NCBI RefSeq assembly: GCF_019793465.1 | Contig: NZ_JAILYJ010000008.1 | Span: forward strand, 124,001-188,000 | Length of the DNA stretch: 64,000 nucleotides | Direction: 5' to 3' | Source of the DNA: Rhizobium croatiense | GTDB taxonomy: Bacteria > Pseudomonadota > Alphaproteobacteria > Rhizobiales > Rhizobiaceae | Shown: piece by piece, positions 45,607 to 55,123 of the stretch | Numbering within the stretch: position 1 is the first letter of the stretch | Layout of the letters: each line of letters starts with the position of its first letter | Translations under genes and position numbers: made by a program | Notes under the pieces: model-generated | What the model saw: only the letters and a program-made list of their open reading frames with translations | The model's database searches: none | What the model was told of the DNA's origin: nothing

Positions 45607-46653
45607 TTAAGCCATCGCCTCGATCGCCGTTCTCACGGCAACCTCATCCATCTCATGCAGGCCGATGACGACGAGGCGCGTGGCGCGCCTTTCATCAGCT
45701 GCCCAGGCACGATCGAAATAATGATCGATGCGGCTGCCGACCGCCTGAAGCTGCAGGCGCATCGGCTTCCCGGAAACGTCGACAAAGCCCTTGAGGCGCA
45801 ACACGTCGTGGGCAGCGATGATCGTCTTCAGCCGCTCGACGAAGCCGGCAACATCGACGATCGAGCCGAGCTCGACGACGAAGCTGTCGAACTCGTCGTG
45901 ATCGTGCGGCGTGCCGTCCTCATGCTCCAGTTCGTGGTGCGACTTGCGGTTGGCCAGATCATTCTCCGTGCCGATACCGAGGCCGAGCAGGATGCCGGCC
46001 GGCACCTCGCCGTTTCTCGCCTCGATCATCACGGGCTTGCGCTGGGTGCGGGAAGCGACCTCGTCGCGCACGCGGCCGAGGCCCGCCACATCGACCAGGT
46101 CGGTCTTGTTGAGCACGATCAGATCGGCGCAGGTCAGCTGATCCTCGAAAAGCTCCTCGATCGGGCTTTCGTGATCGAGCGATTCATCCTCGCTGCGGGC
46201 CGTCACGACGGCATCATGGTCGTCGGCAAAGCGGCCGGCGGCGACAGCAGCGCTGTCGACCACAGTGATGACACCGTCGACGGTCACCTGGGTGCGGATG
46301 TCAGGCCAGTTGAAGGCGGCGACCAGGGGCTGCGGCAACGCGAGGCCGGAGGTTTCGATGACGATGTGGTCGGGCCGCTGTTCGCGCTCGAGTAGCTTCG
46401 TCATCGTCGGAATGAAATCGTCGGCGACGGTGCAGCAAATGCAGCCATTGGTCAGCTCGATGATGTCGTCCTCGCTGCAGTTTTCGGCGCCGCAGCCCTT
46501 CAGCACGTCGCCATCGACGCCGAGATCGCCGAACTCGTTGATGATGAGCGCGATTTTTTTGCCGCCGGCATTGGTGAGCAGGTTGCGGATCATCGTCGTC
46601 TTGCCGGCACCGAGAAAGCCGGTGATGACGGTTGCGGGAATCTTCTGGTTCAT
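45607..46653 (-). CDS. cobW: CobW-type metal chaperone GTPase
   Basis: 348 residues. P-loop GFLGAGKTT (12-20), metal-binding CxCC at 71-74 (NGCICC), GTPase motif VLNKTDLVD, and an acidic/His-rich loop (HHELEHEDGTPHDHDEFD) for metal. The C-terminal CobW_C domain follows. It delivers cobalt to the chelatase. Three bases separate its stop from the cobN start, and cobP is just upstream. Confidence 0.94.
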   Translation of the reverse strand: MNQKIPATVITGFLGAGKTTMIRNLLTNAGGKKIALIINEFGDLGVDGDVLKGCGAENCSEDDIIELTNGCICCTVADDFIPTMTKLLEREQRPDHIVIETSGLALPQPLVAAFNWPDIRTQVTVDGVITVVDSAAVAAGRFADDHDAVVTARSEDESLDHESPIEELFEDQLTCADLIVLNKTDLVDVAGLGRVRDEVASRTQRKPVMIEARNGEVPAGILLGLGIGTENDLANRKSHHELEHEDGTPHDHDEFDSFVVELGSIVDVAGFVERLKTIIAAHDVLRLKGFVDVSGKPMRLQLQAVGSRIDHYFDRAWAADERRATRLVVIGLHEMDEVAVRTAIEAMA

Positions 46654-46659
46654 GAAACT

Positions 46660-47184
46660 TTAACCCTTCATTTTCAGCGGCAGGCCTGCCGCGATGAAAT
46701 AGACTACGGCGGCTTTCGCCGCGATCATCTGGTGCAAACGGCCGGCATGATCGCGAAAATCCCGCGCCATGCGATTGTCCGGCACGATGCCGAGCCCGAC
46801 CTCGTTGGAGACAAAGACCAGCCGCGCCTTTGCTTGCCCCACGAAATCGACGAGCCCTGCAAATTCCGCTGCCATGTCGCGCTCTTCCATCATCAGGTTG
46901 GTGACCCAGAGCGTCAGGCAGTCGACCAGCACGATACGGCCGTCGCCGTCGATGGCGGCGAGCTTGCCAACAAGATCGAGCGGCTCCTCATGCGTCGTCC
47001 ACGACGGGCCGCGGTCGGCCCTGTGCTGCGCAATGCGCGCCTGCATCTCTTCGTCCCACGCCCGGCCGGTCGCGAGGTAGTGACGATCGAGGCCGGTTGC
47101 GACGACGAGGTTTTCGGCAAACCGGGATTTGCCGGAGCGTGCGCCGCCGAGGATGAAAATGGTATTGGAGAGAGCGGTAGTCAT
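46660..47184 (-). CDS. cobP: adenosylcobinamide kinase / adenosylcobinamide-phosphate guanylyltransferase
   Basis: 174 residues. P-loop GGARSGKS (13-20) and the guanylylated His in [11 protein letters not shown] (about 54), followed by [13 protein letters not shown] and [13 protein letters not shown]. It phosphorylates adenosylcobinamide and activates it with GMP. The ATG at 47184 fits the family start; codons before it (to 47220) come from the repeat region. First gene of the cobP-cobW-cobN-cobO operon behind a cobalamin riboswitch. Confidence 0.93.
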   Translation of the reverse strand: MTTALSNTIFILGGARSGKSRFAENLVVATGLDRHYLATGRAWDEEMQARIAQHRADRGPSWTTHEEPLDLVGKLAAIDGDGRIVLVDCLTLWVTNLMMEERDMAAEFAGLVDFVGQAKARLVFVSNEVGLGIVPDNRMARDFRDHAGRLHQMIAAKAAVVYFIAAGLPLKMKG

Positions 47185-47225
47185 GCGCAGACGGCCCTTT
47201 GACGGGATACTGCCTCCCACCCACC

Positions 47226-47360
47226 CTCATTCCTGTGCTCGTCACAGGAATCCAGCCGCGGCGCCTCCGCGCCGTGAATGACTTCATGAAATTTTGCAAA
47301 GATTTTCCCGCGCCCAAGGACTTGGGCGCACTGGATTCCTGTGACGAGCACAGGAATGAG
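47226..47360. repeat. inverted-repeat element between riboswitch and cobP
   Basis: 30-bp perfect terminal inverted repeats (47226-47255 and 47331-47360, starting CTCATTCCTGTGCTCGTCAC) around a 75-base centre with an inner CGCCCAAGGACTTGGGCG stem. Related words occur at 7484-7650. It lies in the leader of the cobP operon. Confidence 0.8.
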
Positions 47361-47479
47361 GGAGGAGAGGAAAATGCCTCCCATATGCGCCACACCAGGG
47401 CGCGCCGAATTCATTCGTTCAGCCAAAACAACCTCCGTGCTGGCAGCGGGTCTCTTACCCAGGGTGGGCTTTTCGCCCG

Positions 47480-47830
47480 GCACGGAAGGCAGGTCTCCTG
47501 GCTCGCGGTTATCGGCCGCGATCGGGGCGGACCGGAAAACCGGTCGCCCCTGATCGTGCCAGCGGATCCGCCTCGCCTTCCCGGTTGCATCGGTGAAAAG
47601 GTGGACGATTCGTAGAAATAGAGGCGTCCGACCCCGGTTTATCACCATACATTTCCAGTGGCTTTTCCGGCACGTCGCCCGTCCCGCCTGCCTGCACGAT
47701 TGCAGGCCGCCGGCCGGAGGGCTCGATGCCGGATGGAAGACCCTGACCGCTCTACAGTCGCGGGGTCGGCTGTGATGAAGGCGCCCGGCTTGGGTCCGCC
47801 CCGTCACATTCCCTTTTCATCCGGAAGGAC
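47480..47830 (-). promoter_or_regulatory. cobalamin (AdoCbl) riboswitch of the cobP operon
   Basis: On the minus strand the conserved blocks appear in order: GATGAAAAGGGAATGTG (about 47806-47822), CCCGCGACTGTAGAGCGGTCAGGG (about 47742-47765, shown here as the CCCGCGACTG core), GCCACTGG (47655-47662) and the B12 box GAGCCAGGAGACCTGCC (47488-47504). Downstream, CCGTGC and GCACGG can pair ahead of TTGTTTT (about 47420-47482), a possible terminator. It should switch off cobP-cobW-cobN-cobO when B12 is plentiful. The region is longer than the usual element, due to variable arms. Confidence 0.9.
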
Positions 47831-48118
47831 AATTGCCGATCCGGAACCATCCATTATGTCAGGATGATCAAGCGACCATCCGTTGAGGGATGGTTAGGCA
47901 AGCCAGAGGATAGAGTCAACCGCCGTTGACGACCGAGGCGACGGCCGGGGGACAGGAAGCCTCCAACAACACGACTTACTCTACCGAAAACATCGTCTAT
48001 TATCAGAGACTTACGTCATAAAAATTTGTCCCGCGCGCCGGCTTTTCGCCGCAATTGCATCGCAAGCGGACAGCACCGCCGCCCTTGACCGGGCCTCTCC
48101 CCGCCTAGTTGTCTAGCC

Positions 48119-49909
48119 ATGCTTATGAAATTGGATCGGCGCCGTTTCCGCGCGCTGCGTGTTTTCTTCGACCCGGGACGGCTGCGCGCGCTGACCCGCC
48201 GCAGTGAAGTCGGCCTGTCGCTGGCAGGCGCCGTCGTCGGCATCGCCTCGGGGCTTGCAGTCACCGGCATGAGCTACGCTTCCAACGAGCTGCACCAGCT
48301 GGTCTTCGGCATCGCCGACACCGAAAGGCTGAGCGCGTCGGTCATCGAGGACAAGATGCTGCTGCTCACCGCGCCGGTCGTCGGCGGCGTTCTGCTCGGC
48401 ATGCTGCTCCTAGTGCTCGCCAGACGGCGCAAGAAGCCGATGGTCGATCCCATCGAGGCAAATGCGCTGCATGGCGGCCGTCTCTCCCTGACCGACAGTA
48501 TCATCGTCGCCGTGCAGAACCTGATCTCCAACGGCTTCGGCGCCTCCGTCGGCCTGGAAGCGGGCTATACCCAGCTTGCTGCCGGCATTGCCTCCAAGTT
48601 TGGCCTGAAGCTGCAGCTGCGCCGCTCGGACCTGCGCATTCTCGTCGGCTGCGGCGCGGCCGGCGCCATCGCCGCCGCCTTCAACGCGCCGTTGACAGGC
48701 GCCTTCTACGCCTTCGAGCTGATCATCGGCACCTATACGATCGTGTCACTGACCCCGGTCGTCGTCTCCGCCCTCGTTTCCACCCTCATCGCGAGATTGC
48801 TTGCCGAAGGCGATTTCACCATCGATATCGGCAGCTTCGGCTCGGTCGTGCCGGCCGATTATGTCCCGGCGCTGCTGCTCGGTGTCTTCTGCGCCGGCGT
48901 TGGCATTCTTCTCATGCAGGGCGTGGCCTTCGTCGAGGAGCTTGCGCGCAAAAGCTCGATCGCCCCGCCCTTTCGCCCGGCGCTCGGCGGCATCATCGTC
49001 GGACTTCTCGCGATGATCTCGCCGCAGGTGCTATCGGCCGGTCACGGCGCACTGCACCTCAACCTTTCCCGCGACGTGACGATCCCGGCCCTGATCAGCC
49101 TCTTTCTGCTGAAATCGCTGGCCTCGGCAATTTCGATCGGTTCCGGCTTCAGGGGCGGCCTGTTTTTCGCCTCGCTGTTCATGGGCGCCCTGCTCGGCAA
49201 GCTCTTTGCCTATTGCGGTCCCTATTTCGCCGATGCCACGCTGACGCCGGTCATCTATGCCGTGGTCGGGATGAGTTCGCTCGCCGTCGCTGTCATTGGC
49301 GGACCGCTGACGATGACCTTCCTGGCGCTCGAGATTACCGGCGATTTTCCGATCACTGCGCTGGTGCTTGCCGCCGTTATCACCTCCTCGCTCGTCGTGC
49401 GCTCGACCTTCGGCTATTCCTTCGCCACATGGCGCTTCCATCTGCGCGGCGAAAGCATCCGCAGCGCCCACGACGTCGGCTGGATCCGCAACCTGACGGT
49501 GAACAAGCTGATGCGCGCCGACATCAAGACCGCAAAGGCGGGCATCTCCTTGGAGGAGTTCAAGAGGGCCTTCCCGATCGGCTCGACCCAGTGTGTCATT
49601 CTCGTCGAGGAGAACGACAAATATGCCGGGCTCGTGCTGGTGCCCGAAATTTACGCCAATCCGACCGATGTCCAGGACGAGAGCCAGACGCTTGCCGATT
49701 TCGTGCGCTACCGCAATGATTTCCTGCAGCCGCAGATGAACGCCAGGCAGGCAGCGGCGATCTTCGACAAGAGCGAAAGCGAAGCGCTCGCCGTCGTCAA
49801 CAATTTGATCGAGCGCAAGGTGGTCGGCCAGCTCAGCGAAAGCCACACGCTGCGCCGCTACAGCGAAGAACTCGACCGCCGCCGCCGCGAGGTATCGGGC
49901 GAGATCTGA
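48119..49909 (+). CDS. ClC-family chloride channel/transporter with C-terminal extension
   Basis: 596 residues. The ClC core has the gating Glu147 in GFGASVGLEAGYTQ, the inner GSGFRGGLFFASLFMG loop and GMSSLAVAVIGGPLTMTFLALE. After the membrane part (about 30-440) a soluble C-terminus (about 450-596) looks like a CBS-pair domain. The Ser of the usual GSGIP loop is replaced within SNGFGAS, common in bacterial homologues. It sits between the cobP operon and cobQ with no obvious functional link. Confidence 0.88.
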   Translation: MLMKLDRRRFRALRVFFDPGRLRALTRRSEVGLSLAGAVVGIASGLAVTGMSYASNELHQLVFGIADTERLSASVIEDKMLLLTAPVVGGVLLGMLLLVLARRRKKPMVDPIEANALHGGRLSLTDSIIVAVQNLISNGFGASVGLEAGYTQLAAGIASKFGLKLQLRRSDLRILVGCGAAGAIAAAFNAPLTGAFYAFELIIGTYTIVSLTPVVVSALVSTLIARLLAEGDFTIDIGSFGSVVPADYVPALLLGVFCAGVGILLMQGVAFVEELARKSSIAPPFRPALGGIIVGLLAMISPQVLSAGHGALHLNLSRDVTIPALISLFLLKSLASAISIGSGFRGGLFFASLFMGALLGKLFAYCGPYFADATLTPVIYAVVGMSSLAVAVIGGPLTMTFLALEITGDFPITALVLAAVITSSLVVRSTFGYSFATWRFHLRGESIRSAHDVGWIRNLTVNKLMRADIKTAKAGISLEEFKRAFPIGSTQCVILVEENDKYAGLVLVPEIYANPTDVQDESQTLADFVRYRNDFLQPQMNARQAAAIFDKSESEALAVVNNLIERKVVGQLSESHTLRRYSEELDRRRREVSGEI

Positions 49910-49913
49910 GCCG

Positions 49914-50960
49914 CTACGAAGCGGCGCCGGCAAGCCTGAAGACGTCGGCTCTCTTCGAAACGCCGCGCAGCTCGAAAGACCCGAGATAGTCACAGGGCAC
50001 GGCACAGGTCGCCGCGAAACTCTCCGACAGCAGCAAGTGCTGCTCAAGCATCCCGCACAGCTTTTCCAGCCGCGAAGCCTCGTTGACGGCTCTGCCGATC
50101 ACCGTGAAGTCCAGCCTGCCGTGAGCGCCGACATTTCCGTAGAAAACCTCGCCGAGATGCAAGACGACATCGATGCCGATATCCGGGCCGCCGTGGCGCG
50201 TGCGCTCCCGATTGAGCTCTTCGTTTGCCTTCAGCAGATTCTGGGCAGAAGCCAGCGCCGCCTTGCAGGCCTTTTGCGGGTCCTCGGCCTCTGTTGGAAA
50301 GATCGCCAGCACGCTGTCGCCCATGAACTTGAGGATCTCGCCGGAATTTTCCTCGACATGCCGGTCGATCAGCTCGAAATGCTCGTTGAGAAAACCGACG
50401 ATCTCTGCGGGCTGGTATACCTCGGTCAGCGCGGTGAAATTGCGCAGGTCGGCAATCAGGATGGCGGCATCGATGGAGCCGCCCATTCCCCTGCGGGTTT
50501 CCCCCGCAAGGATACGCGCGCTCGTTCTGGCGCCGGTATAGACCGCGAGGATTTCGGTCGCGGTTTTCGAAACCGCGACACGGTAGGCGGCCAACCCCAG
50601 AGCCGGCAACAGCTCCTGGATGATCGCCAGATGGTCGTCGGAAAATCCGCCGGGCTCATCGCTGGTGAGCGAAAAGCCCAGTCCGCGTAGCGCAACCTCC
50701 TTCGGGAATTCGAAAATGCTGATGACGTGATCCGTGCCGCCGGCAAGCGCGAATTCGTTAAGCTCGGCATACTGGAGCCCCTCGCTTTTCGCCAGATTCC
50801 ATCGGCCGGTTTTCTCGCCGCGGCTCAAAAGGTGAAAGATCGGCGTCATCTCGAAGCTGCGTTCCGTCTCGCTGCCATGCTCCGCATTCTCGAGAACGAT
50901 TGCACCACCACGCTCGAAATTGGCGGCGATGCCGCGATACATGGGATGGAGAGAAGGCAT
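49914..50960 (-). CDS. class III adenylate/guanylate cyclase (true N-terminus uncertain)
   Basis: 348 residues from the ATG at 50960. The cyclase domain (about 150-345) has both metal Asp residues (LIADLRNFTALTE and FMGDSVLAIF) and the transition-state Asn/Arg in DFTVIGRAVNEASRLE. The coding frame continues upstream of the ATG with family-like sequence (WLIEQGITCEHIGDL ... VPIWRAS) to about 51095, but no ATG, GTG or TTG occurs there before a stop. Either an unusual start such as ATT is used, or the gene has a damaged 5' end. It ends 4 bases from the ClC gene, convergent. Confidence 0.82.
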   Translation of the reverse strand: MPSLHPMYRGIAANFERGGAIVLENAEHGSETERSFEMTPIFHLLSRGEKTGRWNLAKSEGLQYAELNEFALAGGTDHVISIFEFPKEVALRGLGFSLTSDEPGGFSDDHLAIIQELLPALGLAAYRVAVSKTATEILAVYTGARTSARILAGETRRGMGGSIDAAILIADLRNFTALTEVYQPAEIVGFLNEHFELIDRHVEENSGEILKFMGDSVLAIFPTEAEDPQKACKAALASAQNLLKANEELNRERTRHGGPDIGIDVVLHLGEVFYGNVGAHGRLDFTVIGRAVNEASRLEKLCGMLEQHLLLSESFAATCAVPCDYLGSFELRGVSKRADVFRLAGAAS

Positions 50961-51274
50961 TCTGATGCTCGCACGCCAGATCGGAACGCCGGTCGCAATC
51001 AGCCGGTCGCATAGACCGGCGACCAGGTCGCCAATATGCTCACAGGTGATTCCCTGCTCGATAAGCCACTGAATATGATCGTTAATTTTTTCAATCTCCG
51101 AATGAGGTCGACAACCTGAAGGAATCTTTCCGGCCGTCAGGCCTGCGGCCTAAATCGCCGGACAGGGTGATGAAAGAGCGATATCGCGCGCTTCCCATTC
51201 ATTAGCCTGCTTCCTGTCGCGATGCTACTCCCGGTCGAGTGAAAGTGATGCGCAATTCGGCCGCACCGCTGCGG

Positions 51275-52729
51275 CTAACCGAGCAGCCCCGCCAGCCAGT
51301 GCGGATCGAGGTGCCGTTCCAATTCCCCGGCGATCTCGTCGAGCGCCTGCTCGACGCTGTCACGGTAATTCCGCCGCTCGCCGGATAGGCCGAAGCTCTG
51401 AAGCAGCCGGGCGCGGTAGGCGTCGCTGCCGAAGAGCCCATGCAGATAGGTGCCCATGATCCGCCCGTCGGCCGACAGCGCTCCGTCGGGCACGCCGTCG
51501 ACGATCGCCGAGGGCCGGACGCAATCCGGGCCGCGGGTGACGCCGAGATGGATCTGGTAGCCGGCGAGCGATACGTCATATTCGGTCGAACGGGCCTGGC
51601 TGTTGCGCACGGTCTTCTCAGGCGCCATCTCGGTCTCGACGTCGAGCAGCGCAAGCCCCGCCGCCTCGATCGTCCCGCCTTCGATGCCGAGCGGATCGCG
51701 TACCGTGCGACCAAGCATCTGGTAGCCGCCGCAAATGCCGATCACCCGGCCACCGCGCCGGACATGCGCCGCAAGATCGCGGTCCCAACCTTGAACCCTG
51801 AGATCGGCGAGATCCGAAATCGTCGATTTCGAGCCGGGAAGAATGACCAAGCTCGCATCGACTGGCAGCCGCTCGCCTGATCGCACGAAGACCAGTTCGA
51901 CATCCGGCTCCGCACTGAGCGGATCGAGATCGTCGAAATTGGCAATGCGCGGCAGCATCGGCACGGCGATTTTCAGCGCCCCCGTCCCGCTCCTCACCAG
52001 CCGTTCGAGCACGACCGAATCTTCGGCCGGCAGGCGCGCGGCATCCGGCAGCCACGGCACGATGCCGAAGCAGGGCCAGCCGGTGAAGCCTTGGATGGCG
52101 CGGGTGCCATCGGTAAACAACGAGACGTCGCCGCGGAACTTGTTGATGATATAGCCGGCGATCATCGCTCGATCGCCTCCGTCGAGAATCGCATGCGTGC
52201 CGACCAGCGAGGCGATGACGCCACCGCGGTCGATATCGCCGACGAGCACGACGGGCACGCCCGCCTTCGTCGCAAAGCCCATATTGGCGATATCGCCGGC
52301 TCTGAGATTGATTTCGGCCGGCGAGCCGGCGCCCTCGACGACGACGAGGTCGGCTCCGGCAGCCACTGCTTCGAAGCTCTCGAGCACGGCGCCGAGCAAT
52401 CGCGGCTTCAACCGCTGATAATCCCGCCCCTTCGCCTGTCCGAACACACTGCCCTGCACGATGATCTGGCTGCCGTTTTCCGATTGCGGCTTGAGCAGCA
52501 CCGGATTCATATGCACCGAGGACGGCGTGCGGGCGGCCAACGACTGCAGCCATTGCGCCCGGCCGATCTCGCCGCCGTCGTCGGCAACCGCCGCATTGTT
52601 CGACATGTTCTGAGGCTTGAACGGCCGGACCGCCAGTCCACGATTGGCCGCCAGCCGACAAAGACCCGCGACCAGCACCGTCTTGCCGACATCCGAGCCG
52701 GTTCCCTGCAGCATGATCGCTCTTGCCAT
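51275..52729 (-). CDS. cobQ: cobyric acid synthase
   Basis: 484 residues. N-terminal P-loop LQGTGSDVGKTVLVAGLCR and FKPQNMSNNAAV; C-terminal amidotransferase with nucleophile Cys in VIGICGGYQMLGR (about 335) and His in GTYLHGLF. It amidates the b, d, e and g side chains of adenosylcobyrinic acid a,c-diamide. It is separate from the other cob genes by the ClC and cyclase genes, and no B12 box is seen upstream. Confidence 0.94.
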   Translation of the reverse strand: MARAIMLQGTGSDVGKTVLVAGLCRLAANRGLAVRPFKPQNMSNNAAVADDGGEIGRAQWLQSLAARTPSSVHMNPVLLKPQSENGSQIIVQGSVFGQAKGRDYQRLKPRLLGAVLESFEAVAAGADLVVVEGAGSPAEINLRAGDIANMGFATKAGVPVVLVGDIDRGGVIASLVGTHAILDGGDRAMIAGYIINKFRGDVSLFTDGTRAIQGFTGWPCFGIVPWLPDAARLPAEDSVVLERLVRSGTGALKIAVPMLPRIANFDDLDPLSAEPDVELVFVRSGERLPVDASLVILPGSKSTISDLADLRVQGWDRDLAAHVRRGGRVIGICGGYQMLGRTVRDPLGIEGGTIEAAGLALLDVETEMAPEKTVRNSQARSTEYDVSLAGYQIHLGVTRGPDCVRPSAIVDGVPDGALSADGRIMGTYLHGLFGSDAYRARLLQSFGLSGERRNYRDSVEQALDEIAGELERHLDPHWLAGLLG

Positions 52730-52785
52730 GGCCGTCGCCTTTCGTTGAGGCGAGGCCTACAACGGCCGCCGATCCCGGGTCAAGG

Positions 52786-52840
52786 CTGGCCCCGATCAAG
52801 GCTTGAGCAGGTCAAGACTTGAGCGAGGTCAAGACTTGGC
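52786..52840. repeat. short imperfect direct repeats upstream of cobQ
   Basis: Four tandem-like units of about 13-18 bases with the core TCAAGRCTTG or close variants: GGTCAAGGCTGG, GATCAAGGCTTGAGC, GGTCAAGACTTGAGCG, GGTCAAGACTTGGC. They lie 60-110 bases before cobQ. Confidence 0.55.
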
Positions 52841-52860
52841 ATGTCCCCGCAAAAACGCGA

Positions 52861-52892
52861 AAACCGCGCATGGCCTTGGCTCTGCGCGGTTT
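52861..52892. terminator. hairpin AAACCGCGCA / TGCGCGGTTT
   Basis: Perfect 10-bp stem, 12-base loop. On the minus strand the stem is followed by TCGCGTTTTTGCGG, a weak T-tract, so it could terminate transcription coming towards cobQ. No gene is known upstream on that strand. Confidence 0.45.
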
Positions 52893-53417
52893 GCCGAAAA
52901 CTCAGGCGTCTTCGCCCCTACACGGCGAAGCTCGCTCTCTCCGGTACGCACTACCTGAACCGGAGAAGCAGCGGTTGTTCCGGCTGCGACCTCACTGATA
53001 ACGGCACATTCTTACCGGAGAGTTATTGAAGGCTTACGCAAATGTTAATTTTGACTTTTTTCAGCAGTCCAAGCGAATTTTCTTCCGAAAACCGTTCGGT
53101 GATCGCTAGTCCATCGGCGGCGCCAATTTCGGGCCATCGACATAAATTCTTCGAATTCAAGCATTTAGTCGCGCAACAATGAGCAGAATGCGGTTGATTT
53201 CTGCGGGCGAACGCGTAGGCTTGATCAAAATGCCCCATTGTTGAACACGATCTGCGACCCGCCGCCGAAGCCGCAAGGATGAACGGCGCCCGTGAACAGG
53301 AAGACCTGTTGCGGCACCGCCCGGCAGGCATCCTCCTTTCGGGCGCAGCAAAGCTTTGCAGATAATTTTTGGGGGACCCAGCGGCGCGTCCGAGCAAAGA
53401 AAATTCGGGGAATGACG

Positions 53418-54413
53418 ATGAAGACGTTTCTGATTTCGGCCGTCTTTGCCGCGGCTTTTTTCATTGCTGCGCCGGTCGCCGCCAGCGATTGCGGCCAGGT
53501 GTCGATCGCTGAGATGAGATGGGCCTCGGCCGGCATCGCGGCAAATATCGACAAGATCATTCTGGAAAAAGGCTATGGCTGCTCCGTCACCATCGTCGCC
53601 GGCGACACATTGCCGACCTTCGCCTCGATGAATGAAAAAGGCACGCCCGACATCGCCTCGGAATATTGGATCAATTCCGTCAGGGCCCTGCTCGATCAGG
53701 CCGTCAAAACCGGCCGGCTGGTGCAAGGCGCCGAGATCCTCGCCGACGGCGCCGTCGAGGGCTGGTTCATCCCGAAATTCATCGCCGACGCCAATCCCGA
53801 CATCCGCTCTGTCGAGGACGCGCTAAAACATCCCGAGCTTTTTCCAGCCGAAGACGATCCATCCAAGGGTGCAATCTACAATTGCCCGGCCGACTGGAGC
53901 TGCCACATATCGACCACCAACCTTTTCAGGGCGCTGGCCGCGGACAAGAAGGGCTTCGAACTCGTCGAGACCGGCAGTCCCAAGCGGCTGGACGCGTCGA
54001 TCGCCCGCGCCTTCGAGAACAAGGTCGGCTGGCTCGGCTACTACTGGGCGCCGACCGCCATCCTCGGCAAATACGACATGACGCGCCTGAGCTTCGGCGT
54101 CGGCCATAACAAAAGCGAATGGGACGGCTGCACCGCCGTTGCCGGTTGCACCAGGCCCCAGCTCAATTCCTACCCGGTCTCCCGCGCTTTCACACTGATG
54201 ACCAGATCCTTCGCCACCCGCGCCGGGCCCGTTACCGCCTATCTCAAGACGCGCAAATGGGACAACGCGACAATCAACCAGGTGCTCGCCTGGCAAGACG
54301 AAAACAGCGAAAACAACGAGGATGCCGCGATCCACTTCCTGCGCAATTACGAGAACCTTTGGACGAAATGGGTGCCGGCCGATATAGCCGAGAAGGTCAA
54401 GGCGAGCTTATAA
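53418..54413 (+). CDS. glycine betaine/proline-type ABC substrate-binding protein (OpuAC family)
   Basis: 331 residues from the ATG at 53418, 7 bases after GGGG. Signal peptide MKTFLISAVFAAAFFIAAPVAAS. The mature protein begins DCGQVSIAEMRWASAG, then YGCSVTIVAGDTLPTFASM and PDIASEYWINSV, an OpuAC-type fold with aromatic residues for quaternary amines. No permease or ATPase gene is next to it; transport partners must be encoded elsewhere. Confidence 0.85.
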   Translation: MKTFLISAVFAAAFFIAAPVAASDCGQVSIAEMRWASAGIAANIDKIILEKGYGCSVTIVAGDTLPTFASMNEKGTPDIASEYWINSVRALLDQAVKTGRLVQGAEILADGAVEGWFIPKFIADANPDIRSVEDALKHPELFPAEDDPSKGAIYNCPADWSCHISTTNLFRALAADKKGFELVETGSPKRLDASIARAFENKVGWLGYYWAPTAILGKYDMTRLSFGVGHNKSEWDGCTAVAGCTRPQLNSYPVSRAFTLMTRSFATRAGPVTAYLKTRKWDNATINQVLAWQDENSENNEDAAIHFLRNYENLWTKWVPADIAEKVKASL

Positions 54414-54446
54414 CCGCGGTAGACGACCAACGACCGGACGATTCGA

Positions 54447-54794
54447 ATGACAGCCAACGTTCCCTTCCCCGACCGCGATACCGTCGCGGAAAAGCTCGCC
54501 GCGCTGTCAGAAGCCGATAAGTCCTATCTGGCCCTGCTCATGGAAAACGCCGCGCAGGACGATAACCTGCTCGACGGTCTGCGACGTCATCTCGACCTTG
54601 CTACAGAATCGCGTTTCCTGAACTCGCTGAAGCTTGAAAATCTTGGATTGTGGCTCGGGACGCAGGCGCCGGACCGGCTGCAGATACGGTTGATGGAAAC
54701 GGCCCGCTCAAGTCAGCATCCCGGCTACCAAGCCTTCAGGACCGGTCTCAGCCGATCCGGCGGCCTCGAAAAGGCATATCCCCCGGTCTCCTGA
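54447..54794 (+). CDS. hypothetical protein, 115 residues
   Basis: Mostly helical, charged, no signal peptide and no membrane helix. I do not recognise the family. It is 33 bases after the binding-protein gene and ends before a terminator, so it is probably in that operon. Confidence 0.6.
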   Translation: MTANVPFPDRDTVAEKLAALSEADKSYLALLMENAAQDDNLLDGLRRHLDLATESRFLNSLKLENLGLWLGTQAPDRLQIRLMETARSSQHPGYQAFRTGLSRSGGLEKAYPPVS

Positions 54795-54844
54795 AAGGTG
54801 ATCTCCCGGGCGTCCATTAGGACGGTCCGGACCCCGGCCCGGTC

Positions 54845-54873
54845 CCGGCCACTCGCCAGAGTGGTCCGGTTTT
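54845..54873 (+). terminator. rho-independent terminator
   Basis: CCGG-CCACTC pairs with GAGTGG-T-CCGG (one bulged base) around a GCCA loop and is followed by TTTT. It ends the plus-strand unit starting at 53418. Confidence 0.65.
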
Positions 54874-54912
54874 AAGCCTCAGGGTTATCACGCTGGCAAG
54901 CCTACCGACTGA

Positions 54913-55068
54913 TCATTTCTTCGCAGCGCGATCAACCGAGCGGCCGGCATCCTGCGTGGCATTCACCGTGTTTGCCGTGTCCTTACCTATGCCGCGGATC
55001 GTGTTGCCGCAGGAGGAAAGCGTGAGAAGAACCATCAAGGCTGCGGCAATTTTGGCCGTTGTCGTCAT
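54913..55068 (-). CDS. entericidin-like small lipoprotein
   Basis: 51 residues: MTTTAKIAAALMVLLTLSSCGNTIRGIGKDTANTVNATQDAGRSVDRAAKK (in short, signal MTTTAKIAAALMVLL, lipobox LSSC-G). The lipobox Cys at residue 20 and the short helical mature part GIGKDTANT are typical of entericidin A/B proteins, stress-induced outer-membrane lipoproteins. A near-match EcfG promoter and a 20-bp palindrome lie upstream. Confidence 0.85.
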   Translation of the reverse strand: MTTTAKIAAALMVLLTLSSCGNTIRGIGKDTANTVNATQDAGRSVDRAAKK

Positions 55069-55096
55069 TTCGAATATCCTTGTTTGAAATCAACCC

Positions 55097-55116
55097 CGAA
55101 CGGCATATGCCGTTCG
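55097..55116. promoter_or_regulatory. perfect 20-bp palindrome in the entericidin leader
   Basis: CGAACGGCATATGCCGTTCG, centred 38 bases upstream of the start codon and just downstream of the predicted transcription start. It could be an operator or an mRNA hairpin. Confidence 0.5.
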
Positions 55117-55123
55117 CGCCGAT

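Larger units (their letters stand above)
52730..53417. other. 688-bp intergenic region between cobQ and a divergent binding-protein gene
   Basis: It holds imperfect direct repeats of the word GTCAAGACTTG (52786-52840), a strong hairpin (52861-52892) and otherwise A/T-richer sequence around 53020-53100 that may contain promoters. No supported protein gene; open frames here lack family resemblance. Confidence 0.5.
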
